A DNA stretch of 8,002 nucleotides, taken from NCBI GenBank assembly GCA_947253305.1, contig CAMXYZ010000045.1, positions 1-8,002 of the forward strand, given 5' to 3'. This document shows, piece after piece, positions 1-6,617 of this stretch. Source of the stretch: an uncultured Helcococcus sp. GTDB taxonomy: Bacteria > Bacillota > Clostridia > Tissierellales > Peptoniphilaceae. Every line of letters starts with the position of its first letter. The stretch's first letter is position 1. The translations under genes were made by a program, and so were the position numbers. The notes beneath the pieces were generated by a model. It worked only from the letters and a program-made list of their open reading frames with translations. It was not told the DNA's origin and did not search any database.

Positions 1-1805
1 AATCTAATCTTCTCATTAGTGCATTTTTCTTTTTTAATTTTAATTTCATTAAATTCAGATTTGGTTTTTTCCAATTCAGATTCTGTTTTGATAATTTCTC
101 TTGCTATATTTTCAAATTCAAGTTTTTGATTAGCTAGTTCTTTCAATTCTCTATCAATTTCAGTTTTCTTCGAATCTAAATCTTCTTTTGAAGCATTAAT
201 TAAATCAAATTTTTCTTTAGAAGTTTCAATTATCTTATCTGAATTTTGAATATCGCTATTTATTGAAATAATTTTTGATTTTATATCATCATATTCTTTC
301 TTAATCGAATCTAAATTCTTCTTTCTCTCTTCTAATAATTCTTGGTTGATATTGACATTCTCTAAATGTGTAGGGTTTGGATGCTCTGTAGATCCACAAA
401 CTGGACATGGTTGACCATATTTTAATGATTGAGCAATTATACCTGCTTGGGATTCAAAAAATATCCTTTCCAAATTATAATATTCAGTTTGTTTTTTATT
501 AAATTCTAAATCTTTAGAACTATATTCGATAGTTAATTCATTTTTTTTCTTTTCTAAAATAGATTTCGCCCTAATCTTTTCTAGTATTTCTAAAATATTT
601 TCTTGCTCGTTTTTCTTATTTTCAATATTATGGGAAATTTTAATTAATTTAGTTTCATTATATTTATTTTCATCTAGATATTCTTCATTTGTTTTAATTT
701 TATTTTGAATTAATTCAATTAATGAATCTATATCTTCTAAAGCTTTTCTGTTAATATCGATTGATTTATTAATTTCCTTTTTCTTATTAAGTATATCTTC
801 TAATTTTTCTAATTTTTCAATCTCTTGCTCAATCTTATTCAATTGTAATTTTAGATTATCTCTTTGTGATGATTTTTCATCAATTTTTTCATAGTCTAAT
901 TTTATATTTTTAAAATCTTCTATAATCTTGTTAAACTGTTCAGTTTGTGTTGATAAATTCTTTTTTATCTCATTATATTCAATTACCTTATTTCTAGTAT
1001 TGTTTTGGATGGTATATTCTTTTTCCAAGGATTCAATTTCATCATATATTTTATCAGCATTTTCTTGTAGATTTTTATTAATATCGTTCACAAAAGTATT
1101 TATATCATTAAATCCATATGCCTTTATATCATAAAATTCTTCTATCTTTTCTATTGGAATATATAGGTTTTCTAAATATTGATCATAAATTAATTTTTGT
1201 TCATCAAATTCTTTTTTCACTTCACTAAATTTAGATGCTATATTATCTTCTAATTCCTTATATTTATGAGTTAAGAAGATTTTTCTAAATAAATCTGCTC
1301 TCTCGGAACTTGGAGCTTTCAAAAGTTCCATAAAATTACCTTGTGCAAGCATGGCAATTTGGCTAAATTGATTCGCATCTATACCAAATAAATTTTTTAT
1401 ATATTCATCTACTTCTCCAATATTGTTGATTATATCTCCACTAGGCAATTCTAATTCAGCATCTTTTGTATTATCTTCAGTTGTACCTTCACCTCTTAGC
1501 TTATATCTTAGATAAGGGAGCGTTCTTTTGATTCTGTAATTCTTGTTTTTATATCCAAATTCAAGCTCTACAAAACTAGGCACTCCAATTTCTGCATTTG
1601 TAAATCTAAGCATTCTTTCATCTCTTTCTCCACCGCTTGATTCACCAAACCAAGCATAAGAAATTGCATCAAAAATTGTGGTCTTACCGGAACCTGTAGC
1701 ACCACTAATTAAATAAATTCCATTTGTACCGAATTTTTCAAAATCGATTTCAACTTTGTCTCTAAAAGGTCCAAAGGCCTGCATTCTTAATTTTAATATT
1801 CTCAT
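1..1805 (-). CDS. sbcC: Nuclease SbcCD subunit C, N-terminal part (runs off left edge)
   Basis: This is the ATPase subunit of the SbcCD (Mre11-Rad50 type) complex, which processes DNA ends, hairpins and palindromes in the cytoplasm. The frame is open from the ATG at 1805 to base 1, giving 601 residues of a family usually about 1000 or more long. It begins MRILKLRMQAFGPF, typical of SbcC. Walker A, GATGSGKTT, lies at residues 35-43, and the Q-loop region LAQGNF has its Gln at about 155. A long Lys/Glu/Asn-rich coiled coil runs from about residue 190. The zinc hook CPVCGSTEHP starts at Cys467, with the second Cys at 470, and the returning coil follows. The signature motif and Walker B lie beyond the window. 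The start codon overlaps the sbcD stop as ATGA, which indicates translational coupling. Identification is very secure; whether the C-terminal half is intact cannot be judged here. Confidence 0.96.
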   Translation of the reverse strand, partial: MRILKLRMQAFGPFRDKVEIDFEKFGTNGIYLISGATGSGKTTIFDAISYAWFGESSGGERDERMLRFTNAEIGVPSFVELEFGYKNKNYRIKRTLPYLRYKLRGEGTTEDNTKDAELELPSGDIINNIGEVDEYIKNLFGIDANQFSQIAMLAQGNFMELLKAPSSERADLFRKIFLTHKYKELEDNIASKFSEVKKEFDEQKLIYDQYLENLYIPIEKIEEFYDIKAYGFNDINTFVNDINKNLQENADKIYDEIESLEKEYTIQNNTRNKVIEYNEIKKNLSTQTEQFNKIIEDFKNIKLDYEKIDEKSSQRDNLKLQLNKIEQEIEKLEKLEDILNKKKEINKSIDINRKALEDIDSLIELIQNKIKTNEEYLDENKYNETKLIKISHNIENKKNEQENILEILEKIRAKSILEKKKNELTIEYSSKDLEFNKKQTEYYNLERIFFESQAGIIAQSLKYGQPCPVCGSTEHPNPTHLENVNINQELLEERKKNLDSIKKEYDDIKSKIISINSDIQNSDKIIETSKEKFDLINASKEDLDSKKTEIDRELKELANQKLEFENIAREIIKTESELEKTKSEFNEIKIKKEKCTNEKIR

Positions 1806-2932
1806 TTTTCGCCCCAAATTTCATTAATACTTTCTTCTATAAGATTTCTTTGTTCTTCACTTATATCCTTACCTAGTCTTTGTTTATAAAAATCTTCGAA
1901 TAATTGTAAAGGAGATTTCAAATCGGCATATTCTTCTTTGATGTCTAATATCTCATCTCCTACACTTTGATTTATATATCTAAATGTCATTATATTTGGA
2001 TATATCATTTTCAATCTTTGATGAGCTTCGGGTATATTATTCTCATCTAGTAATTCTATATGTATATAGTCATCACGATTTTCATCTGTTCTAGAATTTT
2101 CCAATACATCTTCAAAATATCCTTTTATTCTTCTCATATCTCTCAAATATTTGATTCTATGTTTTTCATAATTGATATTTCCTTTTTCCTTTATATCAAT
2201 TACATATATTGCTTTATCGTAATTTGATTCTGAAGCTGCATATTTCAATAAAGCACCTGGGTATCTAATTTTCCCATCTAAAAAATATTGCGCTTTATGT
2301 ATATGGCCAAGTGCGACATAATCAAATTTATCATAATAAATATCAGCAACAGCCTCTGCTTCTCCAGCATATATTTCTTCAGATTCTGAAGTTTCTGCAT
2401 TTAAAATAAATTGATGAGAAATGATTATATTTCTTTCATTCTCATTAATTACTATGCTATCAAGTACAGCTCTTATTGCATCGCTATATGAAATAATTTC
2501 TTGTTCTGGAAAATATTTTCTAACATCTCTCGGCTTTATATATGGGAATAAATAAAAATTAATCTTTCCATACTCATCCTCAAATTCTACTTTTTCTATC
2601 TCACCATTATATTGCTTGGATATATATATTTTCGAATTCTTCAAAATATCTGATGCAAATGAAAGTCTATCTACTGAGTCATGATTTCCACTTATCATAA
2701 GTATTGTCGCATCTAAATCTTTCAAACGAGTTATAAAATCATCAAGTAAATTAACAGCTTCAGCCGATGGCATAGTATTTTGATATATATCGCCAGCAAT
2801 AACTACATATTTAATATTCTCTCTCTTCACCAATTTAACTATTTCATCAAGAGCATATCTTTGGTCTTCTACCATAGAATATGAATTTACAGTTCTTCCT
2901 ATATGTAAATCTGCTAAATGTAAAAATCTCAT
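1802..2932 (-). CDS. sbcD: Nuclease SbcCD subunit D (Mre11-like exonuclease)
   Basis: This is the metal-dependent nuclease subunit that pairs with SbcC, giving ATP-driven exonuclease and hairpin endonuclease activity on DNA. The 376 residues are near normal length for SbcD. The calcineurin-like phosphoesterase motifs are all visible: DLHIG (Asp8, His10), GDIYQ (Asp48), GNHDS (Asn83, His84, Asp85), SHQ (His173) and GHIH (His210, His212), so the two-metal active site looks complete. The C-terminal part, from about residue 250, is the usual capping and SbcC-binding region. The start is supported by AGGAG about 8 bases upstream, which overlaps the TAG stop of the abi-like gene. Its own stop overlaps the sbcC start. 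Close spacing on both sides makes abi-sbcD-sbcC a probable single transcript. Confidence 0.97.
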   Translation of the reverse strand: MRFLHLADLHIGRTVNSYSMVEDQRYALDEIVKLVKRENIKYVVIAGDIYQNTMPSAEAVNLLDDFITRLKDLDATILMISGNHDSVDRLSFASDILKNSKIYISKQYNGEIEKVEFEDEYGKINFYLFPYIKPRDVRKYFPEQEIISYSDAIRAVLDSIVINENERNIIISHQFILNAETSESEEIYAGEAEAVADIYYDKFDYVALGHIHKAQYFLDGKIRYPGALLKYAASESNYDKAIYVIDIKEKGNINYEKHRIKYLRDMRRIKGYFEDVLENSRTDENRDDYIHIELLDENNIPEAHQRLKMIYPNIMTFRYINQSVGDEILDIKEEYADLKSPLQLFEDFYKQRLGKDISEEQRNLIEESINEIWGEK

Positions 2933-2940
2933 TTCTTCTC

Positions 2941-3879
2941 CTATTTATATTTATCTAAACCTATTTTTTTAATTATCATATTAAACGCTTTACGGTCAAC
3001 TAAAGTCTCTAATTCATTAATATTTTTTTTAATTTGATTTTCCAATTTATCAAATTCATCTTTTGGCAGTAAAGCTTTAAGTATCACAACTGTATCATAA
3101 AGACTAGTTCTATCATGTCCCTTTACTCCATATTTGGAATGTATCGGTTCGAAATATGCGATATTTGGAAATTTATGACCAATAATTAAATTGTCATGTG
3201 CTGAAATATTTCTAATCTCTTTTGCATTATCTATAAATGAAAACAGTTGTGATGGAGTTATATGACCTTCGATGCTTTCCCCTAAATTCTCTTCCAAAAA
3301 TAATTGAAACTCATCCGCTATATCTTCTTTTAGCTCATGATCTAATGTTTCATATATATTTACCAATTTTCCAAAGGATATAAAATTAATCACGAACCAT
3401 AAAGGTATTGTAGAATACTTCTTTGTATAATACTTCATAGTTCTATTAAAATTATCTTCCGATTCATATTTACTAATTACATCTTTTATACTATCTATAT
3501 TTACTATTATGAATTCTTTATTCTCGTGACTATAATTTTTAGGATTCAAATAATCATCTTCCTTAGGATATTTATTGATGAATTTATACGAAATGATTGA
3601 TCTTAATATTCTCTCAACTTCAAGCATGGAAGCCAATAGAATTTTTTTTAGTTCCTTATCAAAATTATGGACATCCATCAAATCTTCAAAATCAGTCCCT
3701 TCCCTGTACTTTATCTTATTACCATCTCTTTCTATAAAGAAATCATAAGTAGCATTTACAATTTTAAAATAATTATAACGAAGCAAGGCTGACTTCGCCT
3801 CATTCTCATCATTTATTATCAATCCTCTATTTTTCAATATATTTATTTGGTCATCTAATGTCTTAAAATAATTTTTCAT
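2941..3879 (-). CDS. Abi_2/AbiF-like abortive infection protein (HEPN ribonuclease family)
   Basis: This 312-residue protein resembles the Abi_2 family (AbiD/AbiF), phage-defence or toxin proteins with a HEPN-type RNase fold. Family features visible are the N-terminal LDDQINILKNRGL and the NYFKI stretch (residues 36-40). They are followed by FDKELKKILLASMLEVERILR (split here as FDKELKKILL at 73-82, then ASMLEVERILR), PLWFVINFISFGKL at 159-172, and RNISAH at 223-228. That last motif matches the HEPN R-x4-H catalytic signature, so the enzyme is probably active on RNA. Established knowledge: AbiF is an RNA-antitoxin-controlled toxin associated with a conserved ncRNA and related to the ancestor of Cas13. 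The start ATG has AGGAG 8 bases upstream. The gene leads an operon with sbcD and sbcC, and its leader is strongly structured. Assignment to AbiF rather than AbiD or a generic Abi_2 member is inference. Confidence 0.86.
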   Translation of the reverse strand: MKNYFKTLDDQINILKNRGLIINDENEAKSALLRYNYFKIVNATYDFFIERDGNKIKYREGTDFEDLMDVHNFDKELKKILLASMLEVERILRSIISYKFINKYPKEDDYLNPKNYSHENKEFIIVNIDSIKDVISKYESEDNFNRTMKYYTKKYSTIPLWFVINFISFGKLVNIYETLDHELKEDIADEFQLFLEENLGESIEGHITPSQLFSFIDNAKEIRNISAHDNLIIGHKFPNIAYFEPIHSKYGVKGHDRTSLYDTVVILKALLPKDEFDKLENQIKKNINELETLVDRKAFNMIIKKIGLDKYK

Positions 3880-3887
3880 AATATCTT

Positions 3888-3964
3888 CTCCTAATACTAT
3901 TTTATCAAGTAGGAGTTCACCTTGTAAACATCACCTAAGATTAATCTTTAAAATTAATCTCTTA
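3888..3964 (-). ncRNA. Candidate structured leader or antitoxin RNA upstream of abi
   Basis: Three potential stem-loops lie in tandem on the minus strand just ahead of the abi gene. First, a perfect 8-bp inverted repeat at 3953-3960 and 3938-3945 encloses 7 bases. Second, UAGG (3937-3934) pairs with CCUA (3913-3910) around an inner stem, GUUUAC (3929-3924) with GUGAAC (3920-3915, one G-U), and an AAG loop. Third, CUCCUA (3915-3910) can pair with UAGGAG (3893-3888), which is the Shine-Dalgarno. The second and third are mutually exclusive. Part of the stretch is about 40% GC, well above its surroundings. AbiF genes are known to be accompanied by a conserved ncRNA. That this segment is that RNA is inference, and the exact ends are unknown. 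Confidence 0.42.
3899..3928 (-). promoter_or_regulatory. Possible abi promoter inside the structured region
   Basis: On the minus strand, TTTACA (3928-3923) and TAAAAT (3904-3899) are separated by 18 bases, each matching the sigma-A consensus at five of six positions. Initiation would fall near 3892, leaving a leader of about 13 bases that begins at the Shine-Dalgarno AGGAG (3892-3888). Transcripts from here would lack the stem-loops, so this site competes with the structured-leader reading. Both could operate if the RNA is made from an upstream start. Confidence 0.45.
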
Positions 3965-3988
3965 AACAGCTAAAATCTCTCATATATC

Positions 3989-4016
3989 TTTACTATAATT
4001 ATTTTAATAGTATAAT
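3989..4016 (+). promoter_or_regulatory. Promoter of the ACAD-EtfA hybrid gene
   Basis: A perfect TATAAT at 4011-4016 is preceded, 16 bases upstream, by TTTACT at 3989-3994, which matches four of six -35 positions. Initiation would be at about 4022-4024, just where an earlier in-frame ATG (4023) sits. This argues that translation begins at 4044 instead. A second TATAAT at 3994-3999 is an alternative -10. The inverted repeat TACTAT/ATAGTA (3991-3996, 4007-4012) overlaps the promoter and could be an operator. Confidence 0.5.
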
Positions 4017-4020
4017 TAAA
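3992..4020 (-). promoter_or_regulatory. Possible upstream minus-strand promoter for abi leader
   Basis: TTTAAT (4020-4015) and TATAGT (3997-3992) are spaced by 17 bases on the minus strand. The -10 matches five of six consensus bases, but the -35 is weak. Initiation near 3985 would transcribe all three stem-loops ahead of abi. It lies back to back with, and overlaps, the plus-strand promoter of the next gene. AT-rich sequence makes chance matches common. Confidence 0.25.
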
Positions 4021-4033
4021 GTATGAAATCGAA

Positions 4034-4039
4034 AGGAAG
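4034..4039 (+). promoter_or_regulatory. Ribosome binding site that sets the hybrid gene start at 4044
   Basis: AGGAAG ends 4 bases before the ATG at 4044, with AGGA itself 6 bases away. The upstream in-frame ATG at 4023 has no Shine-Dalgarno in front of it and falls at the predicted transcription start. The downstream start is therefore preferred, which removes 7 residues. Confidence 0.7.
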
Positions 4040-4043
4040 TATT

Positions 4044-5237
4044 ATGAAATTTACATTAGATAAAAAATATAATGAATATCAAAATAAGATAAAAGAATGG
4101 GTGATTTCAAATATAACAGAAGATGATGAATATATAAAAGATAAAATGATAGAAGATTTGAAAGCGAAACATTTATACGGCTTTCACACACCAAAAGCTT
4201 TCGGTGGCCTTGGTAAAGATTTCCTATATCATGTATTAGCAATCAATGAAATTACTAAGATTAACCCTAAACTTGCACTTTCAATTATAAAAAATTATAT
4301 AATCCAAGAAGCTAAATTAAGACATGGATATGATAATAATTATGAAGAAATATTAAATAATTACGAAATTAATAAGTCGATTGCAAAATGGCTATTAATA
4401 AAAAGTCATCTAAGTATCAGTGCATATAATTTAGCTTTAATTGAAAAATATATGGATGATTCAGATTCAAATGCTGTACTCTTATCAGAAATAGAATCTA
4501 TAAAGATGATGATTTATAAAGCTTCTGAACTAAAAGATCAAGGTCAAAAAGCAAAGATTGAATCAGCTCAAGCAAAGCTTCTTACCAATGAACTTATCAA
4601 TAAGTATAAAGATTTATTAGATGAAAATATCTATGAATATATATCAAATATATTTAACGAAGATTTAGAAAATATAAAATCAATTATTACTAGTAAAGAA
4701 AATCTTGAACCGGTAGAAATACCTAATGAAAAAGAGGAAAGAAGCCTTGAAAGGATGAGGATAATATTCGATTCTCAAAATCAAGAAACAAATGTAATTA
4801 AATTATTGGAAGCATTAAAAAATGACTTCTATCCATGTTTCAATGGCGATTATGATATATATTCTGATATCGAGAATTCAAATACTGTAATCTCTCTTGG
4901 ACTGGGTATTGGTGATAGAGAAAATATAGATATTGTGGAAGAACTTTGTAAATTAACATGTGCTACTTTAGGCTGTACACTTCCAATAGCTGAAGAACTT
5001 GAATGGCTTCCTATCGATAGGATGATCGGATTAAATGGTAAATCTTTCAGAGGTCATATCTATTTAGCTTTAGGCCTTTCTGGTTCAGATAGGCATATGG
5101 ATGCTGTATCAGATTCTAATATAATAGTAGCCATAAATGAAGATAAACACGCGCCAATATTCTCAAAATGTGATTATGGAATTATTGGTGATGTTAATGA
5201 AATTTTACCAATTATTATTAAGAAACTAAAAAATTAA
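4044..5237 (+). CDS. Reduced acyl-CoA dehydrogenase / EtfA C-terminal domain hybrid
   Basis: This 397-residue protein (404 from the ATG at 4023) is an unusual chimera. Residues about 1-85 resemble the acyl-CoA dehydrogenase N-terminal helical domain, including GFHTPKAFGGLG at 46-57. Residues about 105-195 resemble its C-terminal helical domain (IESIKMMIYKASELKDQGQ near 150-168). The beta-barrel middle domain between them is gone, and no catalytic-base region is recognisable, so dehydrogenase activity is unlikely. After a charged linker, residues about 281-397 match the FAD-binding C-terminal domain of EtfA: GLGIGDREN at 286, GLSGSDRH ending at about 351, AINEDKHAPIF at 363-373 and DYGIIGD at 377-383. 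Some FAD-contact positions differ from the usual EtfA motifs: TLP replaces SRP and MIGLNG replaces QIGQTG. The EtfA N-terminal domain and any EtfB are absent. Full-length dehydrogenase-EtfA fusions occur in anaerobes; this looks like an eroded or repurposed relative, of unknown function. fprA follows 46 bases later. Confidence 0.78.
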   Translation: MKFTLDKKYNEYQNKIKEWVISNITEDDEYIKDKMIEDLKAKHLYGFHTPKAFGGLGKDFLYHVLAINEITKINPKLALSIIKNYIIQEAKLRHGYDNNYEEILNNYEINKSIAKWLLIKSHLSISAYNLALIEKYMDDSDSNAVLLSEIESIKMMIYKASELKDQGQKAKIESAQAKLLTNELINKYKDLLDENIYEYISNIFNEDLENIKSIITSKENLEPVEIPNEKEERSLERMRIIFDSQNQETNVIKLLEALKNDFYPCFNGDYDIYSDIENSNTVISLGLGIGDRENIDIVEELCKLTCATLGCTLPIAEELEWLPIDRMIGLNGKSFRGHIYLALGLSGSDRHMDAVSDSNIIVAINEDKHAPIFSKCDYGIIGDVNEILPIIIKKLKN

Positions 5238-5249
5238 TAATTTTTATAG

Positions 5250-5266
5250 TATAATATATTTATAAT
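5250..5266 (+). promoter_or_regulatory. Possible fprA promoter (-10 elements)
   Basis: The 46-base gap before fprA holds two perfect TATAAT hexamers, at 5250-5255 and 5261-5266, but no convincing -35. The first would start transcription near 5262 and leave a leader of about 22 bases. The second would start within the ribosome binding site. fprA may also be read from the upstream gene, since no strong terminator separates them. Confidence 0.35.
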
Positions 5267-5271
5267 GCAAT

Positions 5272-5278
5272 AAGGAGG
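5272..5278 (+). promoter_or_regulatory. Strong fprA ribosome binding site
   Basis: AAGGAGG is a full Shine-Dalgarno match ending 5 bases before the fprA ATG at 5284. It fixes the start and suggests efficient translation. Confidence 0.85.
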
Positions 5279-5283
5279 AATTT

Positions 5284-6504
5284 ATGCATAATGTTAGACA
5301 AATAGCCCAAGATACTTGGTATATAGGAGTAAACGATAACTCTACAAGTAGATTTGAGAATCTTCATCCATTACCAGAAGGGGTTACATATAACTCATAT
5401 ATGATTTTAGATGAAAAAACATGTTTATTAGATACTGTTGACTGGGGTTTCGCAGAACAATTCATCGAAAATATTGAACATCTTTTAGGTGATAGAGATT
5501 TAGATTATGTAATTGTTAACCATATGGAACCAGATCACGCTGGTGCTCTAGGTGAAATAATGTACAGATATCCAAAAGCTCATTTCGTAATGACAGCTAA
5601 AGCTGTTGATTTCGCAAGAAACTTTGGATTCCCTATTGATGATGTAGAATACACAGCTGTAAAAGAAGGTGATACTTTAGAATTAGGTAATCATACTTTA
5701 ACATTTGTTGAAGCACCAATGGTACACTGGCCAGAAGTTATGGTAACTTATGATACATTAACAAAAGTTCTATTCTCAGCTGACGCATTCGGTACATTTG
5801 GTTTATTAGATGGTAGACTATTTGATGACGAATTAGATTTCGAAAAAGAATTCATGGATCATGCAAGAAGATACTTCTGTAATATAGTAGGAAAATATGG
5901 TAAGCCAACAATGAATGTACTTGCAAAAGCTGCAACATTAGACATTCAAATGATCGCCCCTTTACACGGTCCAGTTTGGAGAAAAAATCTCGGTACATTA
6001 ATTGAAAAATATAAGAAATGGGCAACATATACACCAGAAGAAAAAGGTGTACTAATAGTTTATGGTTCAATGTATGGACACACAGAAGAAGTTGCTTATC
6101 TAATGGCTTCATTACTTGTACAAAGAGGAATTACAAATATAAAAGTTTATGATGCTTCAAAGACACATCTATCATACATCATTGCTGATGCTTTCAGATT
6201 ATCACATATGGTATTCACATCAGTAACATATAATATGACACTTTACCCAACAGTAAGTCACGTTCTTGAAGATATGAAGATGTTAAATCTACAAAATAGA
6301 ACTGTTGCTATAATCGAAAATGGTTCATGGGCATCAAGAGCAGGTAAATTAATGTTAGATCAATTCAATTCAATGAAGAATATGAATGTTCTAAATCCTG
6401 AAGCTCTTAGCTTTACATCATCTCTAGATGAAGAAAAGAGACCTGAATTAATAAAATTAGCAGATCAAATTGCTGAACATTACAATTCATATGAATTAGA
6501 CTAA
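5284..6504 (+). CDS. fprA: Class A flavodiiron protein (FprA type, oxygen/NO reductase)
   Basis: This cytoplasmic flavodiiron protein takes electrons, usually from rubredoxin, and reduces O2 to water and/or NO to N2O, protecting anaerobes. The 406 residues are the normal length of a class A member: an N-terminal metallo-beta-lactamase-like diiron domain (about 1-250) and a C-terminal flavodoxin domain (about 254-400). Diiron ligands are all present: His80, Glu82 and Asp84 in NHMEPDH, then His148, Asp167 and His228. The FMN phosphate loop is YGSMYGHTEE (260-269), and the ENGSWASRAG stretch (345-354) is typical of the family. There is no fused rubredoxin or reductase domain, and no partner rubredoxin gene in the window. 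Strong ribosome binding and evenly biased codons (GGT, CCA, AGA) suggest high expression. Transcription ends at the hairpin immediately downstream. Substrate preference cannot be read from the sequence. Confidence 0.95.
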   Translation: MHNVRQIAQDTWYIGVNDNSTSRFENLHPLPEGVTYNSYMILDEKTCLLDTVDWGFAEQFIENIEHLLGDRDLDYVIVNHMEPDHAGALGEIMYRYPKAHFVMTAKAVDFARNFGFPIDDVEYTAVKEGDTLELGNHTLTFVEAPMVHWPEVMVTYDTLTKVLFSADAFGTFGLLDGRLFDDELDFEKEFMDHARRYFCNIVGKYGKPTMNVLAKAATLDIQMIAPLHGPVWRKNLGTLIEKYKKWATYTPEEKGVLIVYGSMYGHTEEVAYLMASLLVQRGITNIKVYDASKTHLSYIIADAFRLSHMVFTSVTYNMTLYPTVSHVLEDMKMLNLQNRTVAIIENGSWASRAGKLMLDQFNSMKNMNVLNPEALSFTSSLDEEKRPELIKLADQIAEHYNSYELD

Positions 6505-6514
6505 TATTTAAATG

Positions 6515-6546
6515 GGATATATTGGAATTTCCAATATATCCTTTTT
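6515..6546 (+). terminator. Rho-independent terminator after fprA
   Basis: A perfect 12-bp stem (6515-6526 with 6530-6541) closes a 3-base loop and is followed by five T residues and a T-rich tail. It begins 10 bases after the fprA stop, so it ends that transcript and insulates the next gene, which has its own promoter. Confidence 0.93.
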
Positions 6547-6569
6547 ACTTTTCTATATATTTAATATAT

Positions 6570-6598
6570 TTGATTCCATATCCGATATTGGCTATAAT
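6570..6598 (+). promoter_or_regulatory. Promoter of the YkvI-family gene
   Basis: TTGATT (6570-6575) and TATAAT (6593-6598) are separated by exactly 17 bases, the best-formed sigma-A-type promoter in the window. Transcription would begin near 6605, after the in-frame ATG at 6600. The start at 6618, with GGAGAG at 6608-6613, is therefore the credible one. Confidence 0.68.
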
Positions 6599-6617
6599 TA
6601 TGGAATTGGAGAGAAAA

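Noticed and set aside
928..1134. A 68-codon plus-strand open frame
   Set aside because: It lies wholly within the coiled-coil part of sbcC on the opposite strand, has low-complexity composition and no ribosome binding site.
3905..3937. Possible CRISPR or Cas13-like repeat near the AbiF-like gene
   Set aside because: Only a short AGGTGA motif recurs, twice, 14 bases apart. There is no repeat-spacer pattern.
4051..4242. A 63-codon minus-strand open frame
   Set aside because: It is antisense to the hybrid gene, resembles no family and has no start signals.
5229..5245. AT-only hairpin (7-bp stem, 3-base loop) with a T run after the hybrid gene
   Set aside because: It has no G-C pairs and would be a very weak terminator. 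In such AT-rich sequence it is likely to occur by chance.
5852..6112. An 86-codon minus-strand open frame
   Set aside because: It is antisense to fprA, whose protein is clearly real, and reflects biased codons of that gene.
6522..6617. Extended N-terminus for the YkvI-family protein
   Set aside because: The extension reads through the fprA terminator and the promoter. The TTG at 6522 and the ATG at 6600 lie upstream of the predicted transcript start, while 6618 has a good ribosome binding site.
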